DNA of 64,000 nucleotides from the NCBI RefSeq assembly GCF_025685645.1, contig NZ_JAGSYF010000002.1, positions 248,001-312,000 of the forward strand. The letters run 5' to 3'. Of the stretch, positions 46,168 to 54,155 are shown one piece after another (position 1 is the first letter of the stretch; every line of letters begins with the position of its first letter). Both the position numbers and the translations under genes were made by a program. Source of the stretch: Edaphobacter bradus (lineage in GTDB: Bacteria > Acidobacteriota > Terriglobia > Terriglobales > Acidobacteriaceae). The notes beneath the pieces are model-generated. The model had not been told where the DNA came from and did not search any database. It was given only the letters and a program-made list of their open reading frames with translations.

Positions 46168-46833
46168 TCATTCCATCGGGACAAACGATTCGAATGCGGT
46201 TACGTTTCCTTCAACGTCATAGAGGACGTTGTTGGCGGTGCACAGGTAGTGTTTGTAGAGAATTTCGATTGGCATATATAGCAATGTCCAGGTCGGATCA
46301 CTATCGTTTTTCGGATTCAGCTTGATCGTTCGCGAGGTCGTGACCCGGCGAGTCCGCTTCGGTGCGGACATGAGCATCTCTTTGGTCAGGTATTTGGAGA
46401 GATAATGCGAGGCGCGGTGCATGTCTACGCGTCGGATATCGACGATCTTGCCTCCACCCAACGCGGACCACGCCCCCGATACCCAATCTTGCTTGAGATA
46501 GCAATCCAGCAAGATGTGAAGGTGAGGATTGCCGTTCTTTTGAGACTCAATAACGCGAATGTACTTTGGATTAACGCCGAGTCTGCGCTTCATGTAGATT
46601 CGGAAGTCCGCAAATACTTCGGCGATGTAACGTGTCGAATCTTGGCCAGAAAGCTTCGATGGGTCCAGGGTCAGCGTGAGCATCGTTCTCAGCTTGTGCT
46701 GTTCCGCCGCCTTGCCAATCGCCTTGCGATACTTATTCGCTTTACGCGGAGCACATTGAGGGCAATCCCAGCATTTACATGTCACTTTGAAGAAACGACC
46801 AACTCCATTCGCTTTGGCCGAAATGTGTCGCAA
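46168..46833 (-). CDS. HUH-type rolling-circle replication initiator
   Basis: The frame has 221 residues. The TTG start at 46833 is uncertain and a GTG near 46785 is possible. A Cys-rich N-terminus (CKCWDCPQCAPRKANKYRKA) is followed by the HUH motif in NPHLHILLD and a tyrosine-helix region ASHYLSKYLTKE. The same order occurs in ssDNA-phage and plasmid replication proteins, which nick the origin and stay attached through a tyrosine. Its presence with an integrase and iterons suggests that the element can replicate after excision. No capsid gene was seen, so it looks plasmid-like. Confidence 0.7.
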   Translation of the reverse strand: MRHISAKANGVGRFFKVTCKCWDCPQCAPRKANKYRKAIGKAAEQHKLRTMLTLTLDPSKLSGQDSTRYIAEVFADFRIYMKRRLGVNPKYIRVIESQKNGNPHLHILLDCYLKQDWVSGAWSALGGGKIVDIRRVDMHRASHYLSKYLTKEMLMSAPKRTRRVTTSRTIKLNPKNDSDPTWTLLYMPIEILYKHYLCTANNVLYDVEGNVTAFESFVPME

Positions 46834-46916
46834 GGTGAGTTTTCCGCATCTCTTTTTTCAGGGAAGATCGTTGGGTTTGTCGCGATTATTCTGTATTGAG
46901 TCAAGTGAAAGAGGCA

Positions 46917-47002
46917 CAGCGCCTGCGGCGCTGATGGGGCTCCGCCCCAAACCCCGACCATTTTTAGGCTGATGAGAAGCAGGGCGCAGATTCGCGCCCT
47001 GC
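46917..47002. repeat. Cluster of three GC-rich hairpins
   Basis: CAGCGCC-TGC-GGCGCTG at 46917-46933, GGGGC-TCC-GCCCC at 46936-46948 and GCAGGGCGC-AGATTC-GCGCCCTGC at 46979-47002 follow one another within 86 bp, upstream of the replication initiator. Such clusters occur at rolling-circle origins, but the nick site is not identified. Confidence 0.5.
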
Positions 47003-47291
47003 CCCACATTCACGCGAGCCGCTGATTTTCGGTCAGCCGTCGGAGGGATTGAGGGTTCCATCAGCCCCGGATCGGGATGGTCAACCGACTCCCCGGATTT
47101 TCGACGAACCGCATCCCGCTCACGTGAACTTGTTTGCTGGTGGTTGGGATTGGCTTTCCGTTCAGGTGTCTCGCGCATATTGCGAGATTGCTTTGCGGAA
47201 CGTCTTGCTTGGAAATTCGACTTTTAGAGCATGATTTGGCTGAAGAAGTTTGAGGTGGAAGGTCCGATCTGTGCGTAAGGGAGAGCGCCAC

Positions 47292-47320
47292 TAATCATAT
47301 AAATCGCGAAAATATGATTA
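47292..47320. repeat. AT-rich inverted repeat
   Basis: TAATCATAT and ATATGATTA form a perfect 9-bp pair around an 11-base loop, 12 bases after the stop of the gene at 47333-48037. It could be a weak terminator or a protein-binding site. Confidence 0.4.
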
Positions 47321-47332
47321 AGGAATTGACCT

Positions 47333-48037
47333 CTAGGGCTTACGTCGGCGCAGGTGTCCTTTTATCGTTCTGCGGCTCCCTGCGAGCAATTGCAGACAGT
47401 AGGCGTACCCCATTTCGAATTCTTCAGCGACGATTGCAGCAGCCAGAAGTCCCGCCTTCGTTTTGATCTGCTTCGCTTCGGCATAGGCAGGCGAGTTTGC
47501 AATGAACGCTTCGATGGTGGGCCAATACACTTCTACGTGTCTCATCAGCCCTGGAAACTCAGGGGTGAGGAAACGCAATGCATCGGCAATCTCCGTCTTT
47601 GGGTGCTTGCGTTGTAGTTCCAGGAGAGCAGCGAGAGGCGGCTGCAAGGCTTCCCATCGCTCGAACATGAGCTGCCGGTCTTCACTGTTTTGCTGTTTCG
47701 CGCTTGCTTTGAATTCTTCTACTTTAGCGGCCAGCAGATTTGTGAGCCTACCTTTTGCCACGACTACATTGAGCAACGTTGCTTCAAGTTCTACGGGGTC
47801 CTCATCAGAGGCTTCCAGCGCCCGAGCAAATACATCCGTAAGCAGCGCTGGGTTGATGGTGCTGCACGCAAGTGCCGCTAGTAATTCCGGTTCGATTGGG
47901 AAAGCCCCCTCTACAGAAGACTGCGCGACTTCCCGGATACTGTGAGCGACAATCATGCCCAGTTGGATGATGTCTTTTAGAGATTTTGGCGGAGGTTCGC
48001 CGATAGTCCTGTATTCGGATGGAATTTGGTTGCTCAT
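47333..48037 (-). CDS. Unknown helical protein on the mobile element
   Basis: The protein has 234 residues with no recognised family. The composition is rich in Ala, Glu and Leu, and almost entirely helical in appearance (ELLAALACSTINPALLTDVFARALEAS, PPLAALLELQRKHPKTEIADALRFLTP). It ends in a basic tail (RRTIKGHLRRRKP) that could touch nucleic acid or membrane. It is divergent from the SIR2 gene with about 120 bp between them, so a partnership or a regulatory link is possible but unproven. Confidence 0.5.
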   Translation of the reverse strand: MSNQIPSEYRTIGEPPPKSLKDIIQLGMIVAHSIREVAQSSVEGAFPIEPELLAALACSTINPALLTDVFARALEASDEDPVELEATLLNVVVAKGRLTNLLAAKVEEFKASAKQQNSEDRQLMFERWEALQPPLAALLELQRKHPKTEIADALRFLTPEFPGLMRHVEVYWPTIEAFIANSPAYAEAKQIKTKAGLLAAAIVAEEFEMGYAYCLQLLAGSRRTIKGHLRRRKP

Positions 48038-48155
48038 TTTTCAACTATGAGTGTGGCAATACGACGGGCGTTTTCTGCGTTCATCCGAAGCTCTCTATCC
48101 TATTCGCGTACTCTCTGATAATTGTGCGTGCGAAGACGTTACAATCGTTTTCCGA

Positions 48156-49974
48156 ATGCTACATGCAGACGATCACTATACTCCGGCTTCCCTGTCTCGA
48201 CTAAAAGCCGTAATTCGTCAAAAGCGCCCCTTGGTTTTATGGATTGGAGCTGGAGCAAGCCGGTGGGCCGGTCTTCCTTCTTGGCATATGTCGGCTGCTC
48301 AGATGCGAAAGGTGTTTGCAAAGAGCGTCGCCAATTTTCCTGATGATCTGGCTAAGTCCATCATTGCATCGAAGGCCTACCCTGACTTATTTCAGTTGTG
48401 CAAAGACGCCGGACCTTACCCTTTACAACAAGATTTTGCACGAGCAGTTCAACTCCCCGATCACTAACGAAATCTATAAGCAGTTTATCGAAGGCCTCAA
48501 AAAGATCGCGCCTTTACAGATCGTAACGACAAACGTGGATCTTTGCCTGGAGCAGAACCTTCACACGAGAGATGTCATCGAACACACAGACTTGGAAAGG
48601 TGCGCCGATTCCCTCAACAGCCGGACACCGTTCATCGCAAAACTGCACGGGTCGGTGTCTTCGATTGCATCGACTGTTTTCGGGAAGTCGGACTATCAAA
48701 AGATTGTCGGTTCCAATGACTATCTGGCAGTGGTGAGGACTATATTTTCTACCGCCTCTGTTGTGTTTCTCGGATACGGTCTGCAAGACGAATATGTGTT
48801 AAATCTGCTTGCAGAGAACGAAGGCAACCATCTCCTATTCGGCAACGGTCCTCACTTCCTCGTTACAACTGCGTCTGGTCCACCAGAAAAGGGAGTCTAT
48901 CGCATCGGCTATAAGATCGCCCAGCACCCGGATCACCGGGCGGCGCTCACCGTTCTGAACTTCATTGAACAGGCGATAAGCAGCCCCGTTTTGGAAGCTA
49001 TATTTGCTTCAGACGATCAGAAACAGCAGAAAAGTGAATCTGGATTCTTTATCAGCTCTTTTTGGCCATCAGGTACACACCTCTCAGGGCATGTACTGGA
49101 GTTGGGCAACCCTCAACAAAATAAGCTCAATGCAATTGTTGGTCTTGGTTTCGTAGAGGGCGAACTCCGCAGTAGCGAAACCGTCGCCTTTCACGATCTT
49201 GCTGTGGGGTTGACTTGCTTTGACCGCGTATTTCTACCGTTGGAATCATTGGCCCTGCTGCACGATCGCGCAACGTCCGAAGTTTTTTGGGCACTTATGG
49301 CCAGTGGCGCAATCAAGTTCGTAGATTTAATTTGTCAGCCTTTCTTCCTCTCTACACCAGAGAGCCTAATTGGAGATGTTGGTGTTTTTCGCGCCCAAGA
49401 CCCCGAACTGGTGGAAACACGCTCCTCCATGAGCCTTGTCAGAAAAATGTTGAGGCCCATGCCGGGGAAGGAAGCAGAGGGCGACAAGCTGATAGAGGGA
49501 TTGGCATCGAAAATTGTCGTATTTGACGACTCCGAAAGGCTGAATCTTCCTGGAATGGTGCGAGATGCCCTGCTGCTGCCTCGTGTGTCGCAACTTCTTG
49601 GGTACTCAGATTACGCCGAAACAAACAAGATCCCTCGTTGGCTTGCGTTCCCAACCTTGAGATTTGCTCATCTGGTGCAGACAGGCTTGATTTGTAATCA
49701 GTTAAACATCGGTGCTTCACGAGTGCCATTCGGGGGTGTCTCGCTATTGAGTGCTGCATTTGTTATCAAGCCCTCTGAACAGTCGGTGTTTGATTACGCA
49801 GGGTTTGTGATGGCTGGAGTTTTCGGGTCAAATCTGAGTGAATATCTCGAAAAGAACCCTGGATTGTTTCTGAGTCTTCTCAAGTTCCGCGAATCGACCG
49901 AGGGTGAGGCATTGAGACGGGAGTTTCAGACCGTCTGGATACAAATGACGGCACCGAATTTTCGTCCAGCGTAG
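48156..49974 (+). pseudogene. SIR2-family (NAD-hydrolysing) protein with an early frameshift
   Basis: From ATG 48156 the frame reads RPLVLWIGAGASRWAGLPSW, the SIR2 NAD-binding GAGxS loop. It continues to DLFQLCKDA and then breaks near 48411, apparently by one extra base (GCCGGACC). The following frame resumes at LTLYNKILHEQFNSPITNEIY and carries TTNVD, AKLHGS (catalytic His) and VFLGYGLQDEYVLNLL. About 350 further residues of unknown C-terminal domain lead to the stop at 49974. SIR2-like proteins of this size often act in phage defence by depleting NAD. Either the gene is dead or the extra base is a sequence error. Confidence 0.75.
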
Positions 49975-50042
49975 AGGGAAATCTGAAGAGAGCAATTCCT
50001 GCTGCGGTTCTACAAGCTGCACGTAATAAGTTCTCGACCCTG

Positions 50043-50246
50043 ATGAAGGCTGAGAACCCCAAAGCCTCAGCAGAGGTCGTTTGGGCGAACAATAATACCG
50101 ACGATGCGAGCTTGCGGCTATGGCGCGAACAGTCCAGACAACTTCTATTAAGTGAAGCCAAAGCACGCGGTTTGCAGTCAACTTCTCCGTGCCTGTGTGG
50201 TTCTGGTGATCGATTGCGCGACTGCTGCCTGAGGCCTCTTCGATAG
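50043..50246 (+). CDS. SEC-C motif tail, probably detached C-terminus of the SIR2 protein
   Basis: The visible frame (67 codons from ATG 50043) ends PCLCGSGDRLRDCCL, a zinc-binding SEC-C motif (CxC-x8-CC). The same frame is open from 49908, through VEGNLKRAIPAAVLQAARNKFSTL, with no start codon or ribosome site. It overlaps the last 60 bases of the SIR2 frame. This suggests that the SEC-C piece was once fused to the SIR2 protein and was split by a second frameshift near 49940. A separate small gene cannot be excluded. Confidence 0.5.
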   Translation: MKAENPKASAEVVWANNNTDDASLRLWREQSRQLLLSEAKARGLQSTSPCLCGSGDRLRDCCLRPLR

Positions 50247-50370
50247 AAGACAAGTCGGCTAGTGGTTATCCACTCCATTGTGACTAGTGCCTCGGCGAAT
50301 GGTGGTGCGTATGCCATAGTGGTTCAAACCCCTCCGCGGACGCGGGAACGCACTTGCGAGATATATAAAC

Positions 50371-50380
50371 GACTGGTCAT
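50371..50380. promoter_or_regulatory. Putative TetR operator GACTGGTCAT upstream of the repressor
   Basis: GACTGGTCA occurs here and again at 51006-51014, in front of the TetR gene and in front of the isochorismatase-like gene. It is a near-palindrome (TGACyrGTCA type). Confidence 0.5.
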
Positions 50381-50390
50381 AATAGTATCC

Positions 50391-50984
50391 GTGCCAAGGC
50401 CAGCTAATCCGGAAGTGCGCCAGCGTCTGATGAAGGCGGGGCGAGAGTTGTTTTTGAACCTGGGATTTAATGGGTGTGGCGTCCAGGAAATCGCCACCGC
50501 ATCGGGAATCCCCAAGGGCTCCTTTTACAGCTACTTTGACAGCAAAGAGGCGTTTGCGATGGCTGTCCTTGAGGAGTATTGGAGTGATGTTGAAGAGCGC
50601 TTCGGGGGAATTCTGGTGGACACAAAGCTCCCGCCGGCCAAAAGGATTGCCCGCTATTTCCACGAGCTTTCGGAAGAAAAAGCCGCCAACAACTACGCGC
50701 ATGGATGCCTCATTGGGAACCTGTCTCTCGAAATCTCGAACGCCAGCTCGCAGGTTCGCTCAAAGCTCTCCGACATCTTCGAGCGCTGGGAGGCATCCCT
50801 CGTCCGGTGTCTTCGCGAAGCCCAGGGGAAGTCGGAGATTACTCGACATGCTGATCTGAGCAATCTTGCGGCCGCCATCATCGAGAGCTGGGAGGGCGCA
50901 GCCATGAGAGCGAAAGTTGAACAAAAACGATGGCCTTACCGGCGATTTGAAGAGGTGTTGCTGCCGGCGCTCCTGCAGGGCTAA
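50391..50984 (+). CDS. TetR-family regulator of the cargo operon
   Basis: The likely start is GTG 50391 (VPRPANPEVRQRLMKAG); longer in-frame starts exist upstream but would translate the operator. The helix-turn-helix is clear (GRELFLNLGFNGCGVQEIATASGIPKGSFYSYFDSKEAFAMAVL). The C-terminal domain has the AcrR/TetR-like HGCLIGNLSLEIS segment. It lies directly upstream of the isochorismatase-like and cyanase genes in the same direction. The shared GACTGGTCA sites suggest that it represses both itself and them. Confidence 0.8.
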   Translation: MPRPANPEVRQRLMKAGRELFLNLGFNGCGVQEIATASGIPKGSFYSYFDSKEAFAMAVLEEYWSDVEERFGGILVDTKLPPAKRIARYFHELSEEKAANNYAHGCLIGNLSLEISNASSQVRSKLSDIFERWEASLVRCLREAQGKSEITRHADLSNLAAAIIESWEGAAMRAKVEQKRWPYRRFEEVLLPALLQG

Positions 50985-51005
50985 TTTTTTGCTTGCAACA
51001 TAGAT

Positions 51006-51014
51006 GACTGGTCA
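51006..51014. promoter_or_regulatory. Putative TetR operator GACTGGTCA upstream of the hydrolase operon
   Basis: A second copy of GACTGGTCA lies 46 bp before the isochorismatase-like start, next to a TATATAGATA stretch that could be a -10 element. Confidence 0.5.
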
Positions 51015-51059
51015 GCTATTTATATAGATAGACACTTTCTGGAACTGGAGGTAGTACCT

Positions 51060-51776
51060 ATGAGCGAACAGAACACTTCCGCAATCCGCTATGCCGAGCC
51101 GGCAAATCCCGCCTGCCCACCGACAGGGTTCAAACTCGATAAATCCAAGGCAGCGTTGGTTGTCGTCGACCCGCAAAACGACTTTCTGAGTCCCGATGGA
51201 GTGACCTGGCCCTTTGTCGGAATCTCCATCACGGAGAACAAGACTGTTCCGCACCTGCACGAGCTGTTCACTGCAGCGAAGGCCGCGGGCATCACGGTGG
51301 CCATCTCTCCCCACTACTACTATCCAACCGACCACGCCTGGGAGTTCGGCGGTCCACTTGAGAAACTGATGCACCAGATCGGGATGTTCGGGCGGACCGG
51401 CTCACTCACACTCGAAGGATTCGAAGGCTCCGGGGCTGATTTTTATGCGGATTTCAAGCCGTTCATCCAGGACGGAAAAACGATCATTGCATCGCCTCAC
51501 AAGGTCTTCGGTCCGGAGACCAGCGATCTGATCCTCCAGCTTCGGAAGAGGGGTGTTTCTCAGATCATTCTGGCGGGGATGGCTGCCAATCTGTGTATCG
51601 AGAGCCACCTTCGCGAGTTTGTTGAACAAGGCTTCGAAGTTGCCGTCGTTAAAGACGCAACCGCGGCTCCTCGTGCTCCGGAAGGTGATGGGTACCTTGC
51701 TGCGCTGATCAACTTCCGCTTCATCGCGCACGCACTCTGGACAACGGAGAAGAGTGTCGCCGAGCTCGGCAATTAG
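51060..51776 (+). CDS. Isochorismatase-like cysteine hydrolase
   Basis: The protein has 238 residues behind a GGAGG site. The catalytic triad of the family is present: Asp in VVVDPQNDF, Lys in ASPHKVFG and Cys in ANLCIESHL, with the non-prolyl cis-peptide region MAANLC. Family members hydrolyse amides or ureides such as nicotinamide, N-carbamoylsarcosine or biuret. Being 25 bp upstream of a cyanase gene, it could release a carbamoyl-type or cyanate precursor, but that is speculation from context. Confidence 0.8.
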   Translation: MSEQNTSAIRYAEPANPACPPTGFKLDKSKAALVVVDPQNDFLSPDGVTWPFVGISITENKTVPHLHELFTAAKAAGITVAISPHYYYPTDHAWEFGGPLEKLMHQIGMFGRTGSLTLEGFEGSGADFYADFKPFIQDGKTIIASPHKVFGPETSDLILQLRKRGVSQIILAGMAANLCIESHLREFVEQGFEVAVVKDATAAPRAPEGDGYLAALINFRFIAHALWTTEKSVAELGN

Positions 51777-51801
51777 CAGGATCTTGGGTCGGGAGGATTT
51801 C

Positions 51802-52245
51802 ATGAAGAGAGAAGAAGCTGTTGAGTTGATCTTGGACGCGAAGCGAGCCAAGGGAATCAAGTGGTCACACATCGCTGCAAAAGTGGGCAAAAGCAAGGAA
51901 TGGGTTGTGGCGGGATGTCTCGGGCAAATGACCTTCAACGAGGAGCAGGCGAAGGCAGTAGTCGAATACTTGGGACTACCTTCTGGGATATCTGAGGTGC
52001 TCCAGATTCCTCCGTACCGTGGCTCACTTCCGACCGCGGTGCCTACCGATCCGCTGATTTATCGGTTCTATGAGTTGATCAGCGTTTATGGGACGACCTT
52101 CAAGGAGCTGATCGCCGAGGAATTCGGAGACGGCATTATGAGCGCCATCGACTTCAAGATGAACCTCGAACGTGAGCCTGATCCAGCCGGAGACCGGATT
52201 CGAATCGCGATGAGCGGCAAGTTCCTTCCGTACGCAGAGTACTAG
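51802..52245 (+). CDS. cynS: Cyanate hydratase (cyanase)
   Basis: The protein has 147 residues, almost exactly the family length, with GGGAGGA before the ATG at 51802. Cyanase converts cyanate and bicarbonate to carbamate and CO2, detoxifying cyanate and yielding ammonia. The active-site residues are present: Arg and Glu in YRFYELISVYG, and Ser in GIMSAIDF. The N-terminal helical domain (IKWSHIAAKVGKSKEWVVAGCLGQM) is also typical. It is co-transcribed with the isochorismatase-like gene. Confidence 0.92.
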   Translation: MKREEAVELILDAKRAKGIKWSHIAAKVGKSKEWVVAGCLGQMTFNEEQAKAVVEYLGLPSGISEVLQIPPYRGSLPTAVPTDPLIYRFYELISVYGTTFKELIAEEFGDGIMSAIDFKMNLEREPDPAGDRIRIAMSGKFLPYAEY

Positions 52246-52313
52246 CCAAGAATGTCGATCCGAAGGATCGACGAACCACTCTTAGTAACTCAACCCTAAA
52301 AGGAGATCACAAA

Positions 52314-53534
52314 ATGACCACGAATCGAGTTAGTCGCCTATCATTACGCAGCACGTATGCTTTCGCTCTGCTTCCCTTGCTGTTGGTCGTCTCTGCGCAA
52401 AAGAACTGGGCACAGGAGGAGAGCCCTTCTGAGGGTCATCCCGGAGCAGTTTATACGCTTTCCAATCAGCCCTCAGGGAATTCTGTAATTGTTTTTGATC
52501 GCGCTGCAGATGGAACGCTGACGCTTGCCGGAAGTTATCCCACCGGGGGAACCGGCACCGGCGCGGGACCAACATTTCCCACAATGGTGGATCCGTTGGG
52601 AGGACAGGGAGCGGTCGTACTGAGCCGGGGCAACCGGCTGCTATTCGCCGTCAGCGCCGCCAGTAATCAGGTCTCCGCCTTTGCGGTAGATGGCGACCGC
52701 CTCGACCTCCTGAATACGATCAGTTCGGGCGGCACGTTGCCCGTCAGCATCGCCATCCATGGCGACTTGGTCTATGTTCTGAATGCGGGCGGCACTCCCA
52801 ATATCACAGGCTTCACCATCGACCCTCGCACAAACAAGCTCGTCCCGCTGGCAGGATCCGCGCGCCCTCTTGCCGGAGGCAGCACCTCTAATCCAGCCGA
52901 TGTGAGCTTTAGCTTGGACGGGAGCGTTCTGATGGTCACCGAAAAAGGTCCCGCCGCAAAGACGCCTGGGTTTCTGCTGGGCGTAACGCACACGATAGAC
53001 ACCTACACGGTGAATCGGGACGGAACTGTCTCAGGGCCCATCTCTAACTACTCCAGCGGGTCCACTCCCTTCGGTTTCGAGTTTACCCACAGGGGCTTGG
53101 CGATAGTTTCGGAAGCGGGGTCTCCGCTCAGCGCGGGGGGGCAAAATGCGTTGTCCTCTTACAGGCTTGACGAGAACGGGAAGCTGGAGTTGATCACGGG
53201 TTCGCTCAACAATGGCCAGGCGGCAACCTGCTGGGCCGTCGTGACCAGCGATGGCCGATACGCATATAGCATAAACACCGGCAGTGGCACTATTTCAAGC
53301 TATGAGGTTTCGCGGGAAGGCTATTTGACTCTACTTGATCCGACTGCGGCGTCGGCCGGCTCCGGAAGTACACCGACCGATCCTGCCCTGAGCAATGACG
53401 GTAGATTCCTTTATGTCCGCGATCCGTTGCTGAACACGGTGGACGCCTGGCGTATAGAAGCGAACGGTAGTCTCACCCCGCTTGGCACGACTAAGGGAGT
53501 CCCAACGGGTGGTCAGGGATTAGCCGCGCGCTAG
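52314..53534 (+). CDS. Secreted lactonase-like beta-propeller protein
   Basis: The protein has 406 residues with AAAAGGAG before the ATG and a Sec signal (YAFALLPLLLVVSAQKNWAQ). It consists of repeated beta-propeller blades (GAVYTLSNQPSGNSVIVFDRAADGTL, SRGNRLLFAVSAASNQVSAFAVDGDRL, DGRYAYSINTGSGTISSYEVSREG), as in the 6-phosphogluconolactonase-like / YVTN group. An export signal makes the cytosolic lactonase role unlikely. The function is unknown. It is the last intact cargo gene before IS debris. Confidence 0.75.
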   Translation: MTTNRVSRLSLRSTYAFALLPLLLVVSAQKNWAQEESPSEGHPGAVYTLSNQPSGNSVIVFDRAADGTLTLAGSYPTGGTGTGAGPTFPTMVDPLGGQGAVVLSRGNRLLFAVSAASNQVSAFAVDGDRLDLLNTISSGGTLPVSIAIHGDLVYVLNAGGTPNITGFTIDPRTNKLVPLAGSARPLAGGSTSNPADVSFSLDGSVLMVTEKGPAAKTPGFLLGVTHTIDTYTVNRDGTVSGPISNYSSGSTPFGFEFTHRGLAIVSEAGSPLSAGGQNALSSYRLDENGKLELITGSLNNGQAATCWAVVTSDGRYAYSINTGSGTISSYEVSREGYLTLLDPTAASAGSGSTPTDPALSNDGRFLYVRDPLLNTVDAWRIEANGSLTPLGTTKGVPTGGQGLAAR

Positions 53535-53843
53535 CCCGCTTTTTTCATGAACTGCTCGGCACGGCTGAACAGGTTGAAATGGGTTTCTCACGGAGATCAC
53601 GGAGCCCCGCGCGGAGCGCTCAGAGAAGTCTCGATATCTTCCTCTGTGCGCTCCGTGGTCCCGGGGCTGGAGTCACCGAACCTCGGATTCCTCCGTGGGC
53701 TCTGTGTGAAGCAGCTTGCCCTCTCTTCACCCACGACACTTCATGAATCATTCGTACTGGGGAGGCGCTCTGCGCCGTTGACTTTGGCACCTGCCTCTCG
53801 ATCACTAAGGGGCATCGCAACTTCCGCTCGATAGGAGTCTCGC
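53535..53843. other. Non-coding region with a long imperfect palindrome
   Basis: No gene was recognised. The segment 53603-53668 folds as an imperfect hairpin (AGCCCCG ... CGGGGCT with CGGAGCGC opposite GCGCTCCG), surrounded by cacggag/ctccgtg word repeats. Confidence 0.45.
53603..53668. repeat. Imperfect 66-bp palindrome (REP/MITE-like)
   Basis: Arms of about 27-30 bases pair with a few bulges around a short ATAT-containing loop. Related ctctgtg words occur near 22.85 kb, suggesting a dispersed repeat. Confidence 0.4.
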
Positions 53844-53912
53844 ATGGCAGACGTAAAACTTGTAGTCATCTATCCGCGCCCGAAGGATGTGGGAGCTTTC
53901 GAAAACGCAAAG
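53844..53912 (+). pseudogene. EthD-family gene 5' fragment
   Basis: MADVKLVVIYPRPKDVGAFE is the typical beginning of an EthD-domain protein and has an AGGAG ribosome site. The homology ends after about 23 codons, where antisense IS630-type sequence begins, so the gene was cut by a transposon. Confidence 0.6.
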
Positions 53913-53914
53913 AA

Positions 53915-54155
53915 CCAGGTCCGGCTTCGCCTTCAGCAACGCCATCACCTGCGCCCGATCCACGCGACTCGGACGGCCGTGCCGGCTCTGTGCCGCGCGC
54001 TCCATCGCGCCGCTGCGCTTGTGCGCGGCCGATACCTTCCAAGCCCACGGCACGCTCACCCCGAACCGCTCCGCCAACTCCCGCAACGTCCCCTTACCCG
54101 CCGCGTGAGCCTCCAATAACTTCCGCCGAAGGTCATCGCTGTACGCACGTGCCAT
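53915..54155 (-). mobile_element. IS630-type transposase N-terminal remnant
   Basis: From ATG 54155 the minus strand reads MARAYSDDLRRKLLEAHAAG, then TLRELAERFGVSVPWAWKV and SRHGRPSRVDRAQVMALLKAKPDL. This is the helix-turn-helix region of IS630-family transposases. The frame then runs into the EthD fragment, and the DDE catalytic domain is missing. Confidence 0.75.

Larger units (their letters stand above)
46834..47332. other. Non-coding region upstream of the replication gene, hairpin-rich
   Basis: No gene was recognised in these 499 bp. Three consecutive GC-rich hairpins (46917-47002) and a 9-bp AT-rich inverted repeat (47292-47320) stand out. It is a candidate replication origin region. 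Confidence 0.5.

Noticed and set aside
46405..46899. A 164-residue plus-strand protein over the replication gene
   Set aside because: It is antisense to the HUH-type protein, which has clear motifs, and it shows no family features.
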